Shown: in pieces, positions 48,739 through 60,700 of the stretch
How the letters are laid out: every line of letters begins with the position of its first letter
How positions within the stretch are numbered: position 1 is the stretch's first letter
The notes under the pieces: model-generated
Databases searched by the model: none
The model's input: the letters and a program-made list of their open reading frames with translations, nothing else
What the model was told of the DNA's origin: nothing
NCBI RefSeq assembly: GCF_015832195.1
Contig: NC_052027.1
Span: 11,838,149-11,902,148, forward strand
Reading direction: 5' to 3'
DNA: 64,000 bases
DNA from: Motacilla alba alba
Taxonomy: Eukaryota; Chordata; Aves; Passeriformes; Motacillidae
Position numbers and translations under genes: made by a program

Positions 48739-51700
48739 TTATCCGACGGAGGCCATGATCACATCCACAGGGAGCTCCTCGGCACTGCGGGCCGTGACCT
48801 GCATCGTCACCGTGTCAGTGAGAACAAGGCGAGACCGCACCAGGAGGTCATGGCCACCCCGGAACACACCTGGAGAGGACAGGGGGAGGAAGGGGTGAGC
48901 ACGCTGCAGGCTGCTTTCCCCTGCAAGTCTGAAGATGAACACTACTGCAAAATCTGCCAAGTCCTAGTGCTGGGCCAGGAGAGGCCCTAAAGCAGCTCCG
49001 TTCCCATTAATTATAACATACCTGGGACTCCTGCTACTGTAAAACCCATGAAACCAAAGTGTAAAATAAACTCCAGGTGAGAAGAGATCCAGGATTGTCT
49101 AAGAGCTCCGGTACTCACCTGTTCTGCTGGGTAAGGCTGCTGTCTTTCCCACACCAGGCCCACTCCAAAGCAGGATGCCACAGATCACAAAGACAGCAAA
49201 TTCCACCCAGTTGAGCCTGGGGCTCATCCCAACATCCCCTCCACCATAGCACCCTCCCTGATCCCAAGACCAGTTGATCTGCACGGCAAAGACTGAAATC
49301 ACGGCAGGAACAAACCTCAAAATCCAACCCAGAGCACAGTGGACTCCATCAGGAATTCCTGCCCTGATTTTCAACAGGCAGCTCTGTGCAACCTCCCAGA
49401 GTTGCTTCTCAAGCAGAACCTCACCCCATAGCTCACCTGCCAGGTACAGTGTGTGAGAGTTCTTGTTATCTGGCACTTTATCTGACCGCTCACAGGGCTG
49501 CATCCCCAGGAACTTCACAATATTGCTCACTGCCTCTGTTAGAAAAAAGCAACAAAATGGGCTCTGTGTCACAGATATCTTAACAGGGGCACATAAAGAG
49601 CACCTAAAAGTGACTCAAGCTCTCCCTACATGTTAGAGTTCACATTCCTTGTCCTGAGGGACACACACCACTGGTCAGAATCATGGTTTTGGAGGTTACA
49701 AGGACTACAAAGACAACACAATGGTGGTGGGGGTTTTTATGTGTTGCTTTGTAGTCCTTGCTTGATGTAGCAAAAGTGCAACAGAAAGAAGAGGGGGAGT
49801 GAGTCAGACAAGGGCAGAAGGAGAATGCAGCAGGCTGCACTTACTGCACAGCCCTGTCAGCCTGCTCGCTTCTCTGGAGACTAGAAAAGGGAGGAGATGT
49901 CTTGCAGGAGACACAGATCTTCAGGAGAAATATGAAAAGGCCTCAGGGAGAGTATTTCAAACCCCAAGGGGCTGTTCAAGAGAGCACAGAAATGGCTACA
50001 GGACAGGGACACTCTGTAAGGCATCAAAAGAACCGAGTTTTCACAGGCTTGTGAGTAAAATAGAACTGATACATGATGAAAGAGAAGAGGGTTTACCCCA
50101 CCACCCTCCTCACCAGCCTCTGTCTTCTGATGTTTTTATTTTTTATTACTGGTCTCAAGAAGAATGGTGGGAGTTCATAACTGAACTATGGTTTGTCTGC
50201 TTGGAAGGGTTAAGTACGAGAGCAAAGCAAGATATTCTCTTGCCTCCACAATCCAGCCTGGTCTCTACTGATCACAAAACACTCACTAGTTTTTCTGAAA
50301 CCTGAACTAACTTATTATGACAGTAACTACAGCTCCCTGTTTAACAGCTGTGGTGTAAAGCTTGTGAAGGGTTTTGCCCCATTAGCCTTTCTGTGACAGA
50401 CCTAAAGTGAGCCAGACTGGGCCTCTGGACTCTGCCTGCAGGAGGGAAAATAAGAGCTCTGCTGTGCTCACACACCCTTCCTTACCTTCAAGGGTTTTAA
50501 TAGCAGATAAAGTAAAGGTTTCTTCCTTTTCAAACTCATCACCCACTTCATCCCAGGCTGCTCCAAAGTTTGGCTTCAGAACTCGCTGGATGTGATCAGC
50601 CACTGTGACCTCCAGGTCTTCAAGCTGGTGGTAGAAGAGGTTCAAGTGAAATGTGGATGTTCTTAACCCTGTTATCCTCAGAGTGAACTTTAGATTGGAT
50701 CCCCTAAGATCAGGTGAATGCAGCAGACTGCCTCCGCTTCTACTTCTGGTTTGCTACTGAGCAACTGCTAGGCCTGAGAAAGGCACAGTGATGCCATTTC
50801 CAGGGCTTACAAACCATGTTCCTGCTCTGAGCACAGCCCTTGGTCTGAGAGAGATCAAAACACTGGACAAATGGCCAAAACAGAGGGAAAAACAAAAGCT
50901 TATAAATAGCTGCTTGAGCATTTGTTTCTCTGAAATGCATGCAAGCTTGTGTTTTGCCTTTCTGGCTTATCAGTTTGTAGGCTGGTACAGTGAGACACTG
51001 TCAGACATGTGCATCACCTAACACTGGCACCAGGGTAGCTGAGCCGCTGCTGTGACTGCACCTGTGCAAGGCAGAACCAGGCTTGTCCCTCCAGAGTGTG
51101 TAATGAAGGACAGGCAATGCCCTGCAGGACACCAGCCTGCATTAATTCCAACAATTGCTGCACAAAAGAATCTCCTCCTGATTCTAGCTGAAACACATGG
51201 AACAGTTTAAGTATCATTCAATTGCCTTGGTGACTGGTAGGAAGCTGAAAGAAGTGTTAACCTTGTATGTTCCATTGTGAAAAACTCTCCCCACTCTTTC
51301 TGGGAAGACAGTGACTCACTGCACAGCAGTGCCTCTAATCAGATTCACAGCAGTGACAGGCAACGCACAGAAAACAGTTTCTGGAGCTAACAGGCCAAGC
51401 TGAGGCTGTGAACAACATCCCTTCCTCTCCAAGGAAGAGAGGTGCTTCTGCAGCAGCACTGCTTTCAGCAGTGTCAGCGCTGGGGAGGGAAGAGCTCCAC
51501 CTTCCCCAGAATAAGAATGAGGATGGCAACTTCCCTGTGCCAGGCAAGCCTATAGACAATTAACTGTGCCACCACAGGAGCAACTTGTGGAGAATAAAAG
51601 ATGCCTGATAGCCCTCTGTCTCCATAACCCTGAGTGTGCCATTGCTGGAGCCCATAGGGCACAGTCAGCCAAACCTGGAGGATGCACCATGGCCTCCCAA

Positions 51701-54700
51701 AACATACATATCCTGCACAGTCAGGTGTCCATCTATAGTGCAACAGGAGAGTACTCCAAATGAGACAAAGCAAGCTCTGCAAACTCCCATCTGCATCAGA
51801 CACAGCAAGAGCTCCCTCTACATGATGCTGCCCGCTTTGGTGATGGTGATCACATCATTGCTTGCAGGGATCCAAGTTCAGATTGCAGAACCCCACAAAA
51901 TGACAGCAGTTTCTGTGATCAGGTACGTGCCCAGCTTCTTACCACATACTCATCCTCATAACCCTCGTCGTCCGTCTCACCCGTGTTGGGATCACAGTCC
52001 TTGACAGTGAACTTCATCATGCAGCTGAACGTGCAGGCCACTGGAGACAAGAAAGCAAAGGCGAAGCTCACGTTACCACCACATCCACACTCCCCTGAGG
52101 TAGAATGGAGCTGGGATGTTTGGGACAGCCAGGCTCTCCCCGTCACCGTCAGCAGCACAGGCTTAGCCACTGACCTACAGAGAGCTCTCCAACAGTTTCT
52201 GTCTCTCAAGAACAAGCTATTTATTTATAATGTTAAGCAAACAGTGATAAAGACAGGCTCACGATGCTTGTACAAGACGATAATCCTCAGATCAAGTGCT
52301 ATTACTAATGAACCTCACATTGTGCTGGGAATACTAACTAAACATGTCCCACCAGCACCTTGTGAAGAGGCAAGATCCACATCAGGGATCAGTTCCTGCG
52401 CCTCTGAAATGAAAGCCCCTTGCACCGCAATGCTGCAGCTCATTAATACCACTCAGCTGGGAGAGGAAGCAATGACTCATCCCTAGAAGATGGGTACTGC
52501 TGCGTGAACAGCAGCGACACGACAGCAGAGCAGTTCCAGAGCACAAACCAGGGAGACCAAAGCACAGGTAAAGCCTCATTCATGTTCTGGACAGGGGGAT
52601 GTTCAATTCAGACATCCCATAAATTCTAGTGGTTTGTCTGAAATACCCCTCTGCTACTCAGAGCACCTGGGCACTCTCAGCACTTTATAAGCATTAGCCT
52701 CCCCATGTCTAACACGAAGAAAAGCTGAAGGACGTGCCAGGGTGCACAAAAGACAACTCATCTGCCAGCTCTCACAGCCCAGCTTGGCAGTACTACAGCA
52801 CAAAGGAACCAGCAGAGGAGAAGGAAGGATTGACAGCCCCCAAACAGCAAAGACAAGTCATGCTCAGCATCACTCAGGACTGCACCCATACACAGGCTAT
52901 AAATACCTGGCTGGGATGTAAGGTAGAATGTGTGAGGATAAGCAATACAGGAGAAAAGAGTGCAGACTGTTTACCTGCTGTTGGATCCTCTTCAGACAGT
53001 GCCACCAGCGTGTAGCAGGTACCTGGCTGGTTGTACACCAGGGTTTTGGCAGGTACATAGCCAATGACCTCATACCCCTCTGTTGGCTCCATCTGCACTG
53101 TGACATTCTCCAGGATCTGATCATTCAGAGTGTTCGTGCAGTCAAACTAAACAGGAAAGAGGAAAGCAGCAACAGCTTGAAGCTGCTCCCTACTCGTTGC
53201 AGAGCAGCCTCAGCTGAGGCACAGTGGGAGCCTGGTGTCAGCCCGTGAACCCCCAGCTCTCTGTGCTTCCATGGTGCACCTCGCTATCAGCTGGCTCATG
53301 ACAGAGCAACTTGACTAAAGAATGCTCATTCAAATGCTTTAGGGGAGAAACTAAAACCCTGCTGCAGAGTCCAGTGCTCCAGGAAACTTTTTTTTTAAGG
53401 AAACAGGACTTGAAACAAACCAGCACATACAATCCAAGGCCTGCCCTCTGCAACTCAGGTAGGATCACAAATTCAGTGAGGGCAGGGATGTGTCAGATTT
53501 TGCCTGTTTCAGTTCCACTAGTTAGTATGGATTTTTTCCCTCCAATTTCCAGTCATTCCTAGTTAATTCTTTGCTCTACAGAAATGCAAGTACTGTGCTG
53601 CCTTTGTCATCCCATTTGAAGCTACAGGGACACAGTGCCTTCACAGCAGATGGAAAGATGATTGTTTGCATGGCTTGAACAAGGTACAGCTTGAGCAAGT
53701 CTCAGCAAGCTTGAAGTTTTCAGCGAGTCTAAACTTGCTGATTAGACTTTGTTCCAGCTGCAATGCCAAATCTCTTAAGCTCACACAATTGCATCTGGTG
53801 GATGGACAACAGAAACAAAGGTCAACCACTGCGAGGGCAGTGTAAGCAGTTCTGAGCTTTGAGGAAGGAGCTGGCTAAGGACAAAACACTGCTGCTCACA
53901 AGCTGTCAAAGAACTCACTGTGCCTCAGACTCCCTGAAGCCCAGGCAAGGGGAGTGACACATCCATCCTAACATCTCACACGTAACAGCAGGGTGGTACA
54001 GCCAAAGCCAGGATACACAGGAGAAAGCACCTCTGCTACAGGCTAAAACAAAACATAGCAGATGAAGAGCTCTCCCCCACTGGGTCCCTTTCTTGGGTAC
54101 CCTTTTCAGCTTCTCAGATGTAGTAAGCTTCACTCTTTCATGCCCAAACCATAGGCTTGAGGACTCTGAAAAAGAACACAGATCCCTCTGCCAACTCCTG
54201 AGTGAGAACAGCCCCACATAGTGCTTGTTGGATTTGACTGTACCTGTAAGCATTGCACAGACACACCCTCCACCCTTATTAATTTTCTTTGGGGTTCTGC
54301 TACCATGGATAAGAAACTAGGGACTGCTCATTGCAGTGTCGTGCTTTGAACACAGACTGTGAGTGCTGCATCTCTGGAAGTGTTCAAGGCCAGGCTGGAT
54401 GGAGTTCTGAGAAAGCTGGTCCAGTGAAAGGTGTCCCTGTCCATGGCAGGGGGGGTTGACACTAGATTATCTTTAAAGTCACTTCCAGCTTAGGCCATTC
54501 TATGATTCTATGATATCCCTGAGAGATGTCTTCACAACAAAGCTTTTAGCCAGTCAGGAGGTTATCTTCTGAGAGTCATCCGCAGCACAGCCCATAGCTA
54601 CCCACCTGGAACACCATGTGGTTGACAAAGGTGTGCTTCGTGCAACGAACCACATACTCTGTCTCCAGCTCTGTCAGGGCCACAGGCTCTGGGGAAGACT

Positions 54701-57700
54701 TGAAGAGTGGGCCCAGCCCCCGAAACTCTGGGATGGCCCCCAGTTGCTCTGAAATAGAGGACACAAATTACTGCCTTCCTCAAGACACAAGGAGGTGTTA
54801 GCACTTTCAAACCCCTTGTTTCAGCTGCCAGAAGCTGCTACAGCAAGGAGCTACCCATCAAATACTCATAAACATTCCCTAGAGACTTTTAAAATTAAAA
54901 AGAGTCATCCTTTGCTCATGTCTACTGCAAGACAGAAAAAAGAGGACTGCAGGCACCCCCACCCTCCAGGAGTGAACAGCTGACCTTAAGCTGGGAGCCC
55001 ATGTCACTCCCTGCAGGAAGGTAAGAAGAAGCCAGAGGGGCTAAGGCAGGCTCAGCAAGAGGTGGCTACAGAGTTCTCACACATGGACAGAGGAGAGGCC
55101 TTGCATCCATTTACCTTGGAATATTTCCTGCCGTGTTGCTGCCACTTTCTCTGGCTGTTTCACTACAGCAACAGGGGCATTTTCTGCAAATGAAAAAGAA
55201 AACACTCAAACAAAAACATTCCCAAAAGTGTTGAAGGAGAAGAGTAAGAAAACAACTAAATCAGAAAACAGATCAATGTCTGGAGAGGAATGTGACTAAG
55301 GAAAGCAAGGGAGCTCATTCTCATTTGATATACACTAGACACCCATACTTGGCTTCCTAAGCAGCTTCAGAACTGCAGCAGCTCCAGTGAGGATTGCCAG
55401 CTGCTACTATTATTAGCAGTTGGACTAGACTGAAACGTTAATGTGGGAGCAACCAGATTTGCAGGCCTTAGTCTTTCCAGGAGATGCAATCCCACAAAAT
55501 TTAAATAGGATGGAGCCCAGCAATTCTCAGCAAGCCCAATGCAGGGAATCACTAGCATTCAGGGCACCCGATTCCTCACCTGCTCTTTGCTCGACGATAG
55601 GAGCTGTCGCCAAAGGAACAGATTTCAAGTCAAAGGGTTTCTCAGAGGGCTCCAGGGTGTACTGATGCAGAGCCCTCTCCAGGCCAGGGATGGACACCGT
55701 CAACCCTGGGGACAGAAGGGACAGGTCACTGAAACCGCAACAATGCCAGGTCTTTAGTTTAACTCTTGTTAGACCAGGAAAGAGGCGCAGACTTGTTTTA
55801 AGGCCTTTCTGCTGTACCATTCAGGATGTAGCCAGCATTGAGAGCCTTCTGCTTCTGCTCCAGAACATTCAGGTAGAAGGTGGCTCTGTCTCTCACTTCA
55901 TTGTCATCATCCATCACACACCTGAGGGGAAAGTGGAAAACTTTATTCAGAATCTACGTGACTAAGAAACATCATAAAGCCAGAAAAAAACATGCCATAG
56001 GAGAGATCCAGCAATCTCCTAGTAATTATATTAGAAAAGCAGTAATCTGCCACACATGGCTTCTGTCCACTTTGTGGTGCTGAATGCACTGGTGATCCCA
56101 TCACAGGATCACAGGTACCCCCTGCACCTTCTCAGACCCACAGGCAGAAGAGACTAGACAAGCTCACAAGCAAACAGGGTATGTCACCCAGAATGTTGAA
56201 AAACTCTGAGGCCCAACTGACCTTCTCAGTAACACCAAGATACTGGGTAACATCTCCTCATTCTGAGCTCCAAACTTGGCAAGGGCACTTACAGCACCTG
56301 TAGCAAAAGTCATGAAAACTGAATTAGAAAGCAAAGGAATCAGCTGAAGTTTCCTCCATTTCTTGGCCTTGATCAAACATCATGTCAGAGGTGCTACACT
56401 AGTAAACTGTGTACATTAGTAAACCTGTGACTAGAAAGAAGCAGAGGTGAAATGAAGCACCTGCAAACCTTTGTCTAGTTTCAGAACCAGTGCATATTCC
56501 TTCCCACTTCCCAGCCACAGGCCGCCACTTCCATCAATACTACTGCACAATCTTTGCTGTGTAAAACAATCTGCTCAGGCCTAGAGCAAATCACAACCCT
56601 CAAAAGCAGAGGCATTCGTACACTATGGCTCCCTGAAGATCTGTGCAAGGGCAGAGAACTTTCCAGGTCTGTCACTTACCTGCCCGGACTTCTTCATGCT
56701 CCAGAACAACCCTGTTGTAGATGAAGCGAATGTATTTGGAGGGGTTGTTGGTTTTTGGTCCTTCCTGCCCCAAGAGGTGGAGGATACGAGTGGCCAGCAC
56801 AGTGAACTCGCAGTCCTCAATGAATTCACAGAGGTGAGACAGGCCTGTCTCTTTGCTCTCTGAGTTCTCCTCAATAATGCTGATGATGCAGTCCACGATG
56901 GCTCTCTTGTATTCAAAGCCACCCTGAGGAGCAAAAGGGAACTGCTCAGCTGGAAATATCAAAAGTATTTTAGAGACTCTGAGCTAGCCAGACGGGAGAA
57001 ACATTCCTTTGAAAGGTCACTCACACTCAGTGCTTTTTAATGCGTGCTTGAAAGGAGGGCAGTAATTCTGCCCTCACTTTTGACCCTCTTTACACCCTCT
57101 TTACGCCAGCTAATATTCAAGCTCTCTTGCCAGCTCCCTTCAGAATGGCTGCACTGGAGGAAAAAAAAAAAACCAAAACAGAGTCCTAACCCAAGAGTAA
57201 AAGGATTCATCTGGCTGAAGGGTTTTTATCTCCATCAAAATCCTCTGCTGCTAGAATTAGTGTTTAAAACCAGCCATATGGAAGGAGAAAAAACCCAACC
57301 CTCTCCCCTTTAGCACTAGACATCTGAGGATGAATCACAAGAGAAATGTATGAAGGATCATATCTGCCACAGCAGGACACAGCAAACAGCTCCATTAGTG
57401 TGGGATGATAGGCAATCAATACCTCCCCAGGTACAGCCACAACCTGATATGCCAGTAATGCTTGGCAATCTTCAGACATTATTTACTGATGTCCTCAATA
57501 CACACCGGGGGATTAAACTGCACACTACCCTCTGCCAATTACATGCACAGTGCCGGGCATTTGGATCTTTCTGGAGCTATTTTGGATTAAAAAAGCTTTG
57601 AAACAGAATGGTTTGAAGTACAAAACCACATTCAAAATGATACCATCCACCCACAGAAAATCTGGGAAAGGAGAATGGTCCATTTTTCACAGGAGCAAAA

Positions 57701-60700
57701 TGAGATGCTCCAGTTTGTTCTGAACTGAGAGGCTGTAATTGGCAGGAAGTGATGTCAGAGCAAGCAGTGGTGCCAGCTGTGCTGCAGGCATGTTGGATCA
57801 TTTAGAAACACCTCAGCAAACCTCTGTAAAGCTGTCTTTCTGTGATTTTTGTCTGACTGAATGCAGAGAATGGTTATAGGTACTCATGATCCCTTCACTG
57901 CCAGAGCACAGACACCAGAACAAAAGTGGTCCCGTGTCATCAATAAATAGGTTGTTATTGAATCTTTGTGTACAAGACAAAACTTCTTGGAATTTGCTGT
58001 CAAAGTATAAAAGAAAGCTGGTTCAAATGTGAAACACACATTGACTGCCAGCAGATCTGCTGTTGCTTGCATTTGCTTTGAGAGTTAATAAACCCCCATA
58101 AAAAAAAATCACAGAATGAAAACACACTAAAAATATGCCTGGCAGTATGCTTATAACTATTGTGCACAGCTGGGCATTGCTGCAGTCAGACTTCAAGCCT
58201 TTTAGAGAGAGGCTTTCACTGCACAGCCTTATCAGTAAAAGCTTGACACTCATAGGGAGTACTGTGCATGCACACAAGCAAGGCAGACACAGCTGTCCTG
58301 CAAACTTACCTCCTCCCGAAGCATAGTGAAGAGGAAGTTCATGAGGACGGCGTGCTTGCGAGGGTACTTCTGACACAGGGCATTGATGGCCTGCACCACT
58401 ACCACCTGCAGGAAAAGGGGGCAAGTAAAAAACAATTCTGTTTCACCTGCAGGAAAAAATAGCTGAATTGTAGCAATTTTGTGCTGGCCTCCCTAAGCCA
58501 GAAATCACGTTTTGTCTTTATTTATTAAATAAATGCAGTTTCAGGAGGTACAATCATAAGAATTGGAGGAGATAGATCTCTATGCACTGGCCAGCCCCTA
58601 AAGAAAGCCCACACCCACTGGAAAGAAGAAGGAGATTTGATTCTCAGAAGGCATCTCCCCAGAAGAGAGCATGTGACTTTGGAGATGTAGGACTGAGGCA
58701 CGGCTTCGGCAGACAGCCTCAAATACTTTCTCCTCCCTGCAAATATTCTGCTGCTTCTGGAAGCAGCTCCATGCAGGTTTAGAGCACACACACAAACATG
58801 GACAAAGACCATGAGGTTTCTTCAGGAATCCGGGTATCCCTCCTCCTCCCACTTCCTTACTTTGAACTCATCTGAGATTTCTGACATGAAAGAGGAGATC
58901 TGCTTCATGAGCCGGTCAATGCTGCTCTCACTGCCGGTTTTCAGCAGCGTGGTGATGGCCAGGGTGGCTATGCTGCGGTTGGAGTCTGTCACAAGGTTCT
59001 CCAGGTCCAGGTTACAGGCAGTCACAGCAGATGGGTGCTTCATGGCAACCTGCAGCAGCCAAAGAAGAATAAAAATCCCTCAAAAGGTGCAAAAGGCCAA
59101 GCTGGCAAAACCCAGCAAAGCTCACTCATTCCCATAGAAATAAGCAGTCTAGACTGCACATGGGGGACCTCTCAGACAAACAGCTAATCTGGAGTTAAGG
59201 TAACAAGCTCTTGTTTCCTGCAGAATTGCACCCCTTGCTGGAAGAAAAGTAGTAGCAACAAACAGTCTTTTATTATTTTTAACTCTCTGATTTTGCTCTG
59301 TATAGTAAGAAAAGAAAGCTATGAATTCCCAACAAAAATTTAGCCAGACTAGCTGTGCAAAACAGCTCTGTAAGCAGAAGCACAGCAGTTACCAGACACT
59401 GCCATTCTCTCTTTTTCTTTTATAGTGTTTATAAGGAGAAGGGAAAAGCTGGAGCAAAGACTACCACAGAGCAGGCAAGAAGCATCATCAAGGTTTGATC
59501 CCTGTTTTACAAGGAGCTTCCTCACCATGGGAAGCTCAGAAGGGAAAGCACTAACACTAAGTCTAGTGATATTCTAAGAGACCAGTGAAAACGATCAGGT
59601 TTTTTTTCCTTCTGTGGAGTGTTCTTTGAGGTTTTATTCCAGACAGAAAGCAATGAAATATAAGGCTGTAGCACAAGACAGAGGTTATTCACACAAAATC
59701 TTCACATAATCTGACTGCTTTCTTCTGAAGTCTGCATTTCCCTGCACATGAGACACTACTGGAGCTCCCAAGAGACTGGCTCCTACCTTGTTGAGGGTAC
59801 GGACGGCTGCGTATCTTAGTGCTGCTTTCGGGGAGCTGCAGAACAGCTGCAGAACTGCAAGGTGGGGAAACCAACACAGACAGATGTTTAGGCACTCTGT
59901 TATTGAGAAGCATTTCATACCTAAAGCAAGAGCTTCAGCGAAGAGACAGTTGCAAGCATAAGGTAACTAGAAAAATGCTTTAGAAGCAATCATACCTTAA
60001 ACAGATTCCTCCCTTCTTCTTGTCCCCTTTGCCTTTGTCACATCCCTGCTGACAACTAACTCTTACCTACCTCGCTCTTCTTCCACAGTGCTGCTGTCCT
60101 CTGCTCCTTGTGAAAGCCAAATTCATCACCTTGTCATCTTTCCTATTAAGTTAATTTGAACTGCTGTTCTCCATTTCATGCAAACCCTGCTCCTTCCCCA
60201 GAACTGACCAATAAAGTAACCCACACTTGAACACACCAGGAAATACCTTTACAAGAACAAAGCTATTCCCACACACCACAGGCTCTCAGCAGCAGCATAA
60301 AGCAACAGGGGACAGAGCAGCATAAAAAGCCTGAAACTACACAAGGCCCTTGTTTCTTGGGGCAATCATTAGGGTCACCACTGGAGGCTCATAATTCCCT
60401 TGCCACGATCATGAGCACCACACTTACCTGAGACAGCTGGAGCCAACTCCTTGGCAGTGCAGTTGGGCAGGTTAACAATGGCAGATGCAGCTTCATACAC
60501 CACCATCTCATGCTTGTTTCTCAGGCAGCTCTCAATGAAATCAAACAAAGGGCTATCGCGGCTAAGGGACAAAAAACCCCACAAGACTGAATTAAAGCAA
60601 AGGTACTAACAGAAGTTAAGAATTCAGCAGCAGAAATGGGCAGGTCCCAGAGCCCATGGAAAGGTAAAAGTAGCTATAAACCCACTTTGTCCCCAGATTT

